Of a stretch of 13,245 bases of DNA, positions 5,175 to 12,039 are shown one piece after another (positions within the stretch are counted from its first letter, which is position 1; each line of letters opens with the position of its first letter). The stretch spans positions 1 to 13,245 of the forward strand of contig CANHGF010000029.1 in NCBI GenBank assembly GCA_947460065.1. The letters are read 5' to 3'. The notes beneath the pieces are model-generated. The model saw only the letters and a list, made by a program, of their open reading frames with translations, was not told the DNA's origin and searched no databases. The DNA comes from Comamonadaceae bacterium (GTDB taxonomy: Bacteria; Pseudomonadota; Gammaproteobacteria; Burkholderiales; Burkholderiaceae_C). Both the position numbers and the translations under genes were made by a program.

Positions 5175-6710
5175 ATGAGCCCTTCTGGACTGCCCATCGC
5201 CCGCCTGACCTGGCGTCAGACTCTGGCCACACTGTGGGACTGGCGCGTGTTGTGCCTGCTGGCCATGGGGTTTTCGGCCGGCATTCCGATTTTGCTGATC
5301 TTTTCGTCCTTGTCGCTGTGGCTGGGCGAGGCCGGGGTAGAGCGCAAGGCAGTGACTTTTTTCAGCTGGGCCGCGCTGGGATATTCCTTCAAGTTTGTCT
5401 GGGCGCCGCTGGTCGACCGGCTGCCCCTGCCGCTGCTGTCGGCCCGACTGGGCCGGCGCCGCGCCTGGATGCTGCTGGCGCAACTGGGCGTGGTGCTGGC
5501 GATTTTGGGCATGGCCAGCACCGATCCTTCGGCCGGCCCGGACGCGCTCACCCGCATGGCCCTGTTTGCGGTGCTGCTGGGCTTTGCCTCGGCCACGCAA
5601 GACATCGTGATCGACGCTTATCGCATCGAGATTGCCGCGCCCGAGCAGCAGGGCTTGTTGTCGTCGGCCTACATCGCGGGCTACCGGCTGGGCATGATCG
5701 CCGCCGGCGCAGGCGCTTTGTATTTGGCCACTTACTGGGGCTCAAGCAAGGGCGCTTACGTGTACAGCGCCTGGCAGTGGACCTACGTCGTGATGGCCGC
5801 CACCATGCTGGTGGGCATGCTCACCACGCTGGTGGCCCGCGAGCCTGCGGCCAGCGCGCAGGCCGAACGACAGCCGTCGAGCGAGCACCTGCGTTTGCTG
5901 GCCGTGTTTTTAGCGAGCGTGCTGGCCTTCGTGGGCGTGTTCTGGCTGTGGGGCGATCTATGGGGAACGGTCAAGATAGGCCCGCTGCTGGGCTTGCTGC
6001 TGGAAGCGGTGCGCATGGCGCTGTCGCTGGCGGCGGCATTCGCAGTGGGGGCGACGCTGGTCAAGCTGGGCCTGGCCAGCGCCAAGCAGGCGCATGACAC
6101 ATGGGTGATGCCGGTACTCGATTTTTTCAGGCGCTATGGCGCACGGACTGCTTGGCTGCTCCTGGCCCTGGTGGGGCTCTACCGCATCTCCGACATTGTG
6201 CTGGGCGTGATCTCCAACGTGTTCTACCAGGACCTGGGCTTTTCCAAGGTGGAGATTGCCAATGCGGTCAAGACTTTTGGCGTGGTGGTCAGCATCGTGG
6301 GCGGCTTTTGGGGCGGGCTACTGGCCACGCGACTGGGTGTGATGCGCTCCTTGTTTTGGGGCGCGGTGCTGTCGGCACTGACCAATCTGGGCTTTGTCTG
6401 GCTGGCGCAGGCCGGCCACCATGTACTGGGTTTGTATGCGGTGGTGGCGGCAGACAATCTGGCCGCCGGCTTTGCCAGCGCCGCCTTCGTGGCGTTTTTG
6501 TCGAGTTTGACCCATGTCTCATTCACCGCTGTTCAGTACGCCATCTTCAGCTCGCTCATGACCTTGCTGCCCAAAACCCTTGGCGGTTACTCGGGCGCCA
6601 TGGTCGATACGCTAGGCTATCCGTGGTTCTTCGTGCTGACCACGCTCATGGGCTTGCCGGTGCTCGTGCTGGTGGCCTGGGCCAGCCGGCGTCTGGCCCC
6701 GCAGGCCTGA
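5175..6710 (+). CDS. ampG: AmpG-type muropeptide MFS permease
   Basis: A 511-residue, multi-spanning inner-membrane protein of the AmpG family, which imports GlcNAc-anhydroMurNAc muropeptides for cell-wall recycling and so influences AmpC induction where that circuit exists. The segment ATQDIVIDAYRIE near residue 150 is the AmpG signature, preceded by the GYSFKFVWAPLVDR and LGRRRAWML loop typical of the family. Length is near E. coli AmpG (491). The C-terminal half contains the second six-helix bundle plus extra hydrophobic segments. The start at ATG 5175 (MSPSGLP) is preferred over the upstream GTG at 5142, which would add 11 polar residues. No Shine-Dalgarno is seen. No ampR, ampD or beta-lactamase gene is present in the window. 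Divergent from the M48 gene across 145 bp. Confidence 0.92.
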   Translation: MSPSGLPIARLTWRQTLATLWDWRVLCLLAMGFSAGIPILLIFSSLSLWLGEAGVERKAVTFFSWAALGYSFKFVWAPLVDRLPLPLLSARLGRRRAWMLLAQLGVVLAILGMASTDPSAGPDALTRMALFAVLLGFASATQDIVIDAYRIEIAAPEQQGLLSSAYIAGYRLGMIAAGAGALYLATYWGSSKGAYVYSAWQWTYVVMAATMLVGMLTTLVAREPAASAQAERQPSSEHLRLLAVFLASVLAFVGVFWLWGDLWGTVKIGPLLGLLLEAVRMALSLAAAFAVGATLVKLGLASAKQAHDTWVMPVLDFFRRYGARTAWLLLALVGLYRISDIVLGVISNVFYQDLGFSKVEIANAVKTFGVVVSIVGGFWGGLLATRLGVMRSLFWGAVLSALTNLGFVWLAQAGHHVLGLYAVVAADNLAAGFASAAFVAFLSSLTHVSFTAVQYAIFSSLMTLLPKTLGGYSGAMVDTLGYPWFFVLTTLMGLPVLVLVAWASRRLAPQA

Positions 6711-6736
6711 GCGATGGCTCTGGAGAGGGCCGGGTC

Positions 6737-6751
6737 TTCACACATCTTTAC
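6737..6751 (+). promoter_or_regulatory. CpxR/OmpR-type direct repeat upstream of the response regulator
   Basis: TTCAC (6737-6741) and TTTAC (6747-6751) are separated by exactly 5 nt. Reverse-complemented this is GTAAA-N5-GTGAA, one mismatch from the known CpxR consensus GTAAA-N5-GTAAA. It lies 44 bp before the regulator's ATG. Since the encoded regulator is itself CpxR-like, autoregulation is the simplest reading. Confidence 0.5.
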
Positions 6752-6795
6752 CTCGGCCTCAAGCGCAATTGACCCGTTCTTGACACATTAGCCCC

Positions 6796-7497
6796 ATGAC
6801 ACGATTGCTGCTCATCGACGACGATGCCCGCCTGGCAGCCATGGTGACCGACTACCTGCGCCAAAGCGGCTGGACCGTGGCCCATGCGGCCACTGGCGCC
6901 GACGGCATGCGGGCCCTGGTGGACGAGGCGCCCGAGTTGGTCATCCTGGATCTGATGCTGCCCGACGCCGACGGGCTGGACCTGTGCCGGCGCATCAAGG
7001 CCGAGTCGAGCGCGGCGGTGCTGATGCTCACCGCCAAGGGCGACCCGCTCGACCGGGTGGTGGGCCTGGAGATCGGTGCCGACGATTATTTGCCCAAGCC
7101 CTTCGAGCCGCGCGAGCTGCTTGCGCGCATACGCGCGGTCTTGCGGCGCAGCCAGCCTGGCGGCGGCGGGACTAACGCCGCTGCGCGCCCGCCGCTGCGC
7201 TTTGGTTCGCTAGAGATCGATCGCGAGGCGCGCACCATCCACGTGGCCGGTCGCGGCTGCGAGCTCACCTCCTATCAGTTTGACCTGCTGATGGTGATGG
7301 CCGAGCGGGCAGGCCGCGTGCTCACCCGCGAGCAGATCATGGAGGCGGTGCGCGGCCGCGAGCTCGAAGCCTTTGATCGCTCCATCGATGTTCACATGGG
7401 CCGCATACGCCAGGCCATTGAAACCGACCCCAAGGTACCCCGGCGCATCTTGACGGTGCGCGGCGTGGGCTATGTGTTTGCCAAGCAGCAGGATTGA
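6796..7497 (+). CDS. OmpR-family response regulator, CpxR/RstA-like
   Basis: A 233-residue two-domain regulator. The receiver domain has the acidic cluster IDDD (Asp8-10), phospho-acceptor Asp52 in VILDLMLPD, Thr79 in LMLTAKG and Lys101 in LPKPF. The C-terminal winged helix (about 132-230) contains ELTSYQFDLL, RVLTREQIMEAV and the segment AFDRSIDVHMGRIRQ, close to the FDRAIDMHISNLRR of CpxR, and ends in the usual TVRGVGYVF. It is probably a cytoplasmic transcription factor controlled by the kinase encoded 3 bp downstream. The start at ATG 6796 is the natural receiver N-terminus. It has no Shine-Dalgarno but has a -10-like CACATT 6 nt upstream. Likely regulated by itself through the repeat at 6737. 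I do not call it cpxR, because the regulon cannot be read from sequence. Confidence 0.95.
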   Translation: MTRLLLIDDDARLAAMVTDYLRQSGWTVAHAATGADGMRALVDEAPELVILDLMLPDADGLDLCRRIKAESSAAVLMLTAKGDPLDRVVGLEIGADDYLPKPFEPRELLARIRAVLRRSQPGGGGTNAAARPPLRFGSLEIDREARTIHVAGRGCELTSYQFDLLMVMAERAGRVLTREQIMEAVRGRELEAFDRSIDVHMGRIRQAIETDPKVPRRILTVRGVGYVFAKQQD

Positions 7498-7500
7498 GCC

Positions 7501-8763
7501 ATGAGCGCTCTGGCCTCGCGCCTGTACCTGCGCATCTGGCTGGCGGTGGTGGCCGCCCTGGTGCTGCTGACCCTGGCGGCCGCCTGGGCCTGGCGCGCTT
7601 CGCGCGAGGCAACGGCGCCGGAGCCGCCGACGCGCGAGATTGTGCTGCGCAACCAGGCCGGTGAGGTGATTGCCAGTGCGCAAGCTGCGCCCGAGCGCAG
7701 GCCCGGCCAGCCCCTGCTGTACCAACTCGATACCCCGGACGGGCAGCGCTGGCAGCTCGAGATGTCACGGCCGCCTCGACCCCCGCCGGGGCCGCCGGGC
7801 TCAGTTGGCCCGCCTCACGACCGCCCACCCCACGGCGGTCCGCCGCACCGGGGCCCACCCGAGCGCGGCCTGCTGGATTTTTGGCCCTTGCGCGGACCGC
7901 TAGGGTTTTTCTGGCTTTTGCCCATTGTGGCGGTGGCGGTGGCCCTGGGGGCTTATCCGGTGATTCGGCGCCTGACCAAACGGCTAGAGGCACTGCAGGC
8001 CGGCGTCGAGCGCTGGGGCCAGGGTGATCTGAGCACAAGAGTTCAAGTCGAAGGCAAGGACGAGGTAGCTTTTCTGGCCGAGCGCTTCAACCAGGCGGCC
8101 GAGCGCATTGAGCAGCTGCTCGGCTCGCACAAGGCGCTGCTGGCCAATGCCTCGCATGAGCTGCGCTCGCCGCTGGCACGCATACGCATGAGTCTGGAAC
8201 TGCTCGGCCAGGAAGGACCGGCAGCCCAGCGCGAGGAGATCGGACGCAGCATCCGCGAGCTCGATCAGCTCATCGATGAGATCTTGCTGGCCAGCCGGCT
8301 CGACCGGCAGGGCGATGCCGAGCCCTTTGAAGAAGTGGACCTGATGGGGCTGGCCGCCGAAGAATGTGCCCGCAGCGGCGCGCAGCTGCAAATTGAGCCG
8401 GCCGATGTCGGCCACGGCATGCTGCTGCAGGGCTCGCCCCGGCTGCTGCGTCGGCTGCTGCGCAATTTGCTGGAAAACGCCCAGCGCCACGGCAAGGGCG
8501 AGGTGACCGCATCCATCGAGCGCCTGGGCGCGCAGTGGGTGCTGCGGGTGCGCGACCAAGGCCCCGGCGTGCCGCCGGCCGAGCGCGAGCGCATCTTTGA
8601 GCCCTTCTACCGCCTGAGCGGCCGCAGCGAGCAATCGGGCGGCGTCGGCCTGGGCCTGGCCCTGGTCAAGACCATCGCCGAGCGCCACGGCGGCAGCGTC
8701 GCTTGTGAGGAGGCCTTGGGCGGCGGCGCCATGTTCGTGGTGCGGCTGCCGCGCCAGAGCTAA
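7501..8763 (+). CDS. sensor histidine kinase, CpxA/RstB-like, with PPHxx repeat
   Basis: A 420-residue membrane kinase starting 3 bp after the regulator's stop, with AGGA 7 nt upstream. Order: transmembrane helix 1 (about 12-31), a short periplasmic part (about 32-130), helix 2 (about 133-153), HAMP (154-205), the dimerisation helix with ASHELRSPLARIR (His219 phosphorylated), then the ATPase domain with the N box NLLENAQRH (Asn326), G1 DQGPGVP (Asp352) and G2 GVGLGLALVK (381-390). The HELRSPLAR box resembles the Cpx/Rst branch of OmpR-type kinases. The periplasmic domain is Pro-rich and ends with four pentapeptides PPHDR, PPHGG, PPHRG, PPERG (residues 104-123), giving evenly spaced His106, 111 and 116. 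This may be a metal- or surface-sensing stalk, but the signal is unknown. Confidence 0.95.
   Translation: MSALASRLYLRIWLAVVAALVLLTLAAAWAWRASREATAPEPPTREIVLRNQAGEVIASAQAAPERRPGQPLLYQLDTPDGQRWQLEMSRPPRPPPGPPGSVGPPHDRPPHGGPPHRGPPERGLLDFWPLRGPLGFFWLLPIVAVAVALGAYPVIRRLTKRLEALQAGVERWGQGDLSTRVQVEGKDEVAFLAERFNQAAERIEQLLGSHKALLANASHELRSPLARIRMSLELLGQEGPAAQREEIGRSIRELDQLIDEILLASRLDRQGDAEPFEEVDLMGLAAEECARSGAQLQIEPADVGHGMLLQGSPRLLRRLLRNLLENAQRHGKGEVTASIERLGAQWVLRVRDQGPGVPPAERERIFEPFYRLSGRSEQSGGVGLGLALVKTIAERHGGSVACEEALGGGAMFVVRLPRQS
7810..7869 (+). repeat. in-frame 15-bp tandem repeat coding PPHxx x4
   Basis: Four consecutive five-codon units encode PPHDR, PPHGG, PPHRG and PPERG in the kinase's periplasmic segment. 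The nucleotide units are diverged from each other, so the periodicity is kept at protein level more than at DNA level. Confidence 0.8.
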
Positions 8764-8798
8764 GGGTCAGGGACAGCGGCCGCCACCTCGGGCCCGCC

Positions 8799-8824
8799 GC
8801 GGCGCCAACACGGTGTGGCGCCGC
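8799..8824. promoter_or_regulatory. perfect 9-bp inverted repeat upstream of the MFS gene
   Basis: GCGGCGCCA (8799-8807) and TGGCGCCGC (8816-8824) are exact inverted arms around ACACGGTG. There is no following T-run at the right distance for a terminator of the kinase gene. A -10-like GACAAT lies at 8831-8836, so the palindrome would cover a -35 region, as an operator would. It could also be a transcript-end hairpin. Confidence 0.4.
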
Positions 8825-8923
8825 ATGACCGACAATGGCGTTTTTGCCTGCCTGCCCCGCTACGGGAAGGGCCCGTTGATTACTTGCCTACCGTGCACTC
8901 CGACGATCAAGACATTCCCATGA
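8825..8923 (+). CDS. possible 32-residue leader ORF coupled to the MFS gene
   Basis: ATG 8825 opens a 32-residue frame (MTDNGVFACLPRYGKGPLIT at its start) whose TGA (8921-8923) overlaps the MFS start codon ATG (8920-8922) as ATGA. The MFS gene has no Shine-Dalgarno of its own, so coupling would make sense. Against it: no Shine-Dalgarno before 8825, no similarity I recognise, and the candidate -10 at 8831 lies after its start. It may be chance. Confidence 0.2.
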   Translation: MTDNGVFACLPRYGKGPLITCLPCTPTIKTFP

Positions 8924-10119
8924 CGCGCACCGAGTTGCGCGCCAGCCTGGCGCTGTCGGCTGTCTTCAGCATGCGCATGCTGGGGCTGTTTCTGGTCTTG
9001 CCGGTGTTTGCGCTGGAGGCTTCGCGCTACCCCGGCGGCGATGACCCGGCCCGCGTGGGTCTGGCCATGGGCATTTACGGCCTGACCCAGGGCCTGCTAC
9101 AGATTCCCTTTGGCATGGCCAGCGACCGCTACGGGCGCAAGCGCGTGATCGTGATCGGCCTGATCGTGTTCGCCCTGGGCAGCTTCATCGCCATGGCTGC
9201 GACCAGCCTCGCAGGTCTCACCCTGGGCCGGGCGATTCAGGGGGCTGGCGCCATTTCGGCGGCGGTGACTGCCTTGCTGGCAGACCAGACCCGCGACGAG
9301 GTGCGCACCAAGGCCATGACCCTGCTGGGGGTGAGCATAGGCTTTATGTTCGCGCTCTCGCTGATCATCGCGCCCCTGCTCAATGCCCACATCGGCCTGC
9401 CGGGCTTGTTCGCCCTGACCGGGGTGATGGCCCTGTCAGGCATTGCGGTGGTGCTCAAACTCACCCCGCCCGAGCCGGCGCAGATCGAGGCACGGCAAAA
9501 AGGGCGGCTCCAGGTGGTACTGGCCGACGCCCAGTTGATGCGCCTGAACCTGGGCGTGTTCATCCTGCATGCGGTGCAGCTGGCCATGTGGGTGGCCCTG
9601 CCGGCCATGCTAGTACAAGCCGGCCTGGCCAAGGACGACCATTGGCAGGTCTACCTGCCCACGGTGCTGGCCTCGTTTTTTGTGCTGCGCGGCACCCTCT
9701 ACCCGCTCGAGCGCCGCGGCTACCTGCGGGCGGTGTTTCTGGTCTCGGTCGGCCTGATCGCTCTGGTGCAAGTGGGCCTGCTGTGGACGGCCGCGCCCAG
9801 TCTGGCGTTTCTGACCGGGCTGCTGTTTGTCTTTTTCTGCGGCTTTAACATCCTCGAATCCTGCCAGCCCAGCATGGCCTCGCGGGCGGCGCCTGCGCAT
9901 GCGCGCGGCACTGCGCTCGGAGTTTTCAATACTTTGCAGTCTCTGGGTTTCTTTATCGGCGGCGCTCTGGGAGGATGGCTACTGCGCACTCAAGGCACCC
10001 ACGGCGTGTTTGCCGCCTGCAGCGCCCTGATGCTGTTGTGGCTGGCCGCCGCCTGGCCCATGCGCGCGCCGGCCCGCTCCGGGCGCGGCGCCGGTACGGC
10101 GAGCAGCGCAGCCCGTTAA
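8920..10119 (+). CDS. MFS transporter (YajR-like drug/H+ antiporter family)
   Basis: A 399-residue, twelve-helix major facilitator. Motif A is clear in the loop after helix 2 (GMASDRYGRKRVIVIG), and the N-terminus RASLALSAVFSMRMLGLFLVLPVFAL is typical of the small proteobacterial exporters related to E. coli YajR, without YajR's C-terminal soluble domain. ATG 8920 was chosen because it places helix 1 as usual; the frame extends to 8815 but the extra residues are not hydrophobic or conserved in type. Substrate unknown; probably an inner-membrane proton-driven exporter. The gene lies 24 bp before ssb, an MFS-ssb pairing I recall as common in betaproteobacteria. No good Shine-Dalgarno is present; the start overlaps the stop of a small upstream ORF. 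Confidence 0.93.
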   Translation: MTRTELRASLALSAVFSMRMLGLFLVLPVFALEASRYPGGDDPARVGLAMGIYGLTQGLLQIPFGMASDRYGRKRVIVIGLIVFALGSFIAMAATSLAGLTLGRAIQGAGAISAAVTALLADQTRDEVRTKAMTLLGVSIGFMFALSLIIAPLLNAHIGLPGLFALTGVMALSGIAVVLKLTPPEPAQIEARQKGRLQVVLADAQLMRLNLGVFILHAVQLAMWVALPAMLVQAGLAKDDHWQVYLPTVLASFFVLRGTLYPLERRGYLRAVFLVSVGLIALVQVGLLWTAAPSLAFLTGLLFVFFCGFNILESCQPSMASRAAPAHARGTALGVFNTLQSLGFFIGGALGGWLLRTQGTHGVFAACSALMLLWLAAAWPMRAPARSGRGAGTASSAAR

Positions 10120-10130
10120 ACTTGAGCCAA

Positions 10131-10146
10131 CAGGAGATTCGCCATG
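10131..10146 (+). promoter_or_regulatory. ssb ribosome binding site
   Basis: AGGAG (10132-10136) stands 7 nt before ATG 10144 and fixes the ssb start. It is one of the strongest Shine-Dalgarno sites in the window, consistent with high SSB output from a shared MFS-ssb transcript. Confidence 0.75.
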
Positions 10147-10623
10147 GCATCGGTCAATAAAGTCATCATCGTCGGCAACCTCGGCCGCGACCCGGAAGTG
10201 CGCACCTTCCCCAGCGGCGACCGGGTGGCCAATGTCACCCTCGCCACCACCGACAAGTGGAAAGACAAACAAACCGGCGAGGCCAAGGAAGCCACCGAAT
10301 GGCACCGGGTGGTGTTCAACGGCCGCCTGGCCGACATCGCTGCCGAATACCTGCGCAAAGGCTCGCAGATTTATGTGGAAGGCAGCCTGCGCACCCGCAA
10401 GTGGACCGACGCACAAGGCCAGGAAAAGTACACCACCGAGATCCGCGCCGACCAGATGCAAATGCTCGGCCGCCGTGAAGGCATGGGCGGACCCGGCGGC
10501 GGCGAAGAAGGCGGCGGCTACAGCCGCCCCGCCCCAGCTGCCCGCCCTGCCAGCGCAGCACCTTCGAGCGCACCGGCCAAGAGCAGCGGCTTTAACGACA
10601 TGGACGACGATATTCCGTTCTGA
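10144..10623 (+). CDS. ssb: single-stranded DNA-binding protein
   Basis: Binds single-stranded DNA during replication, recombination and repair, as a tetramer. The 159-residue protein has the OB-fold in the first 110 residues (start [20 protein letters not shown], then [30 protein letters not shown] in two halves), a Gly/Pro/Ala-rich linker (about 113-150), and the acidic tip MDDDIPF that recruits partner proteins. Length is close to that of betaproteobacterial SSBs. It follows the MFS gene by 24 bp with its own strong Shine-Dalgarno and is followed by a good intrinsic terminator, so it closes the transcription unit. I see no LexA-type box (CTGT-N8-ACAG) near it. Confidence 0.98.
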   Translation: MASVNKVIIVGNLGRDPEVRTFPSGDRVANVTLATTDKWKDKQTGEAKEATEWHRVVFNGRLADIAAEYLRKGSQIYVEGSLRTRKWTDAQGQEKYTTEIRADQMQMLGRREGMGGPGGGEEGGGYSRPAPAARPASAAPSSAPAKSSGFNDMDDDIPF

Positions 10624-10652
10624 GCCCGTCAACTCGTTTTACCCTTCCCCCG

Positions 10653-10685
10653 AAAGCCCGCGCTGAGTCAGCTGCGGGCTTTTTT
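10653..10685 (+). terminator. intrinsic terminator of ssb
   Basis: AAAGCCCGC (10653-10661) pairs perfectly with GCGGGCTTT (10674-10682); inside, GCTG (10662-10665) also pairs with CAGC (10669-10672), leaving an AGT loop and one bulged T. Six T residues run through 10680-10685. Located 30 bp after the ssb stop, it is the best terminator in the window. Confidence 0.92.
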
Positions 10686-10694
10686 ACGGCCTGA

Positions 10695-11168
10695 ATGCGG
10701 CTGAGTGGGGCGCCAGGGCTAAGCCTTACCCGCTTCTTCGTCGATGGCCCCGACGATGCACAGACCGCCAAGCGGCGCCCCGCTGCAATTGCAGCCATGT
10801 CACAGCGTTCATTTGTGTCTGTCACCGTGCTGCTGGAGTTGGAAGGGGTCCTCAGGGGCTTTTGCGCCTTGCCATACAAAGATGTTTCCCGGGTATTGCA
10901 TGCACTGGCGGGGATGGCGCACATCAGCCTCGAAGACCGTCCTGCGGTTCAGGGGGCGCTCGAATTCTTCGGCAAAGGACTCGATTTCGCCGATGCACTG
11001 CATCTGGCCCGCAGCTCGCGCTGTGCTGGTTTGAGCACGTTCGACCAACGGTTGCCAAAACGAGCCCGGAGCCTGGGCTCGTCGCCGCAGGTGGAGTTGC
11101 TGGACCAGCCTTGTTCAGGTCCTTGCCGCTGGCTGCCTGTAGGAGACCCATGCATGAGAAAAGTCTGA
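10695..11168 (+). pseudogene. PIN-domain (VapC-like) toxin remnant, N-terminally truncated
   Basis: The 157-residue frame matches a VapC-type PIN RNase from LTRFFVDGPDDAQ onward: FVSVTVLLELEGVLRGF carries the second acidic residue, DFADALHLARS the third, and STFDQRL the fourth. The family's opening strand, normally ending in DTNVL, is absent; the residues before LTRFF are MRLSGAPGLS, so the first catalytic Asp is missing. Without it the PIN metal site is incomplete. The frame also runs about 20 residues past the usual VELL end. No VapB-like antitoxin gene precedes it, since the ssb terminator is only about 10 bp upstream. No Shine-Dalgarno is seen. It looks like a decayed toxin gene joined to DNA after ssb near 10720. 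If expressed it could be a non-catalytic PIN protein. Confidence 0.65.
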
Positions 11169-11239
11169 CGGTAGCGGTTTCTGGATGGCCAGCCGCGACA
11201 TCCTGACTCTGGTGCAACAGAGCGGCTGAGCGACCGCCC

Positions 11240-11896
11240 TCAGTGGTTGGGCCGCTTGGCCAGTAGTAGGCCTATCCCTAGCGCCACCATGGCGCCGCCC
11301 GAGGCCTGGCGCAAGCGCAGCAGGTGCCTGGGGCGGGTGCTGGCCCTGCGCACCCGCTCTGCGGCCAGGGCGACGAGCACGTTCACGCCGGTGTTCAGTG
11401 CTACCGAGACCAGCCCCAGCACGATGAACTGAAGGCTCACGCTGCCCGCCTCGGGCCGCACGAACTGCGGAATGAAGGCCAGGAAAAAGGCCGCAGTCTT
11501 GGGGTTGAGCGCTTCAACCCACACGCCTTCGCGAAAGGCGCGGCGCGCACCCAATGCCTGGGATGCCAGGCCATTTGTCGCTGCCAAGGCTGTCGGTTGG
11601 ACCGCGCTGCGCCAGGTGCGCACGCCCAGCCACGCCAGGTAGATAGCGCCCAGGTACTTGAGCACGGTAAAGAGCTCGCTGCTGGCCATCACCAGTGCCG
11701 AGACCCCCAGCGCGCCGGCCAGTACATGAACGAGCCCGCCCAGGCCCGTGCCCAAGCTCGAGGCAACGCCTTCAGCCCTGCCGCCGGCCAGCGTTCGGGC
11801 TGCCACATAAAAGATGCCCGGCCCCGGCGTGAGGGCCAGCACCAGGGCCATGCTCAGAAAAAGCGCGAAGGCGGCAGGCTCCACCACGGGATTCAT
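11240..11896 (-). CDS. LysE/RhtB family amino-acid exporter
   Basis: A 218-residue, probably six-helix inner-membrane protein of the LysE/RhtB superfamily, which exports amino acids or related metabolites. Visible features: helix 1 with the family motif LALTPGPG (20-27), the small-residue-rich second helix, LKYLGAIYLAWLGVRTWRS, and the conserved FREGVWVEALNPKTAAFFLAFIPQF block. The ATG at 11896 overlaps the stop of the small Cys-rich gene (ATGA), suggesting coupled translation. AGGA touches this ATG directly, so GTG 11887 or 11884, about 9-12 nt after it, are alternative starts that still keep helix 1. The substrate cannot be predicted. Last gene of the mnmA unit, converging on the VapC remnant. 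Confidence 0.92.
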   Translation of the reverse strand: MNPVVEPAAFALFLSMALVLALTPGPGIFYVAARTLAGGRAEGVASSLGTGLGGLVHVLAGALGVSALVMASSELFTVLKYLGAIYLAWLGVRTWRSAVQPTALAATNGLASQALGARRAFREGVWVEALNPKTAAFFLAFIPQFVRPEAGSVSLQFIVLGLVSVALNTGVNVLVALAAERVRRASTRPRHLLRLRQASGGAMVALGIGLLLAKRPNH

Positions 11897-12039
11897 TCCT
11901 GGGTGGGGGCCAAGGGCGCGGGTGATGCTTTTGCGGCCGGCTCCAGCACCGGCTTGCCGCAGCCCATGCACAGTCCGCTGTCCTCATCGACCATGCACAC
12001 GCCCACGCATGGATAAAGCTCGTCGTCTTCGGGGCTCAT
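11893..12039 (-). CDS. 48-residue four-cysteine protein (DUF1289-like)
   Basis: This gene is short: 48 residues starting [20 protein letters not shown] and then [14 protein letters not shown], ending in an Ala/Pro-rich tail. Cys11, Cys15, Cys24 and Cys27 form a CxxxC...CxxC pattern as in DUF1289 proteins (PC..VC..D..TGLC.GC.R), though the usual following ..EI..W segment is missing. Zinc or iron-sulfur binding is likely from the spacing but unproven. Its ATG overlaps the mnmA stop as ATGA (12039-12036), and its TGA overlaps the LysE start as ATGA (11896-11893), so it sits exactly between two coupled genes. That arrangement is the best evidence that it is real. A role near tRNA thiolation is only a possibility suggested by position. 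Confidence 0.8.
   Translation of the reverse strand: MSPEDDELYPCVGVCMVDEDSGLCMGCGKPVLEPAAKASPAPLAPTQE

Noticed and set aside
5075..6097. 340-codon + frame inside ampG
   Set aside because: Overlaps a clear AmpG protein in another frame; its Gly/Arg/Ala-rich composition is typical of a shadow frame.
6769..6784. TTGAC-N6-TTGAC direct repeat before the response regulator as a -35 element
   Set aside because: No -10 lies 16-18 bp downstream of either copy without passing the start codon, so it is not a normal promoter; possible second operator half-sites only.
11139..11165. TGTAGGAG followed by CATGCATG resembling a REP head
   Set aside because: The head matches but there is no GC-rich hairpin or GATGC tail, so it does not qualify as a REP unit.
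11183..11229. 14-codon frame between the VapC remnant and lysE (MASRDILTLVQQSG)
   Set aside because: Too short to judge, no Shine-Dalgarno, and no family I recognise; could be a relic of a longer gene but there is no support.
11226..11243. CTGAG/CTCAG inverted repeat at the lysE stop as a terminator
   Set aside because: Only 5 bp of stem, 8-nt loop, no T-run on the - strand, and it overlaps the stop codon.
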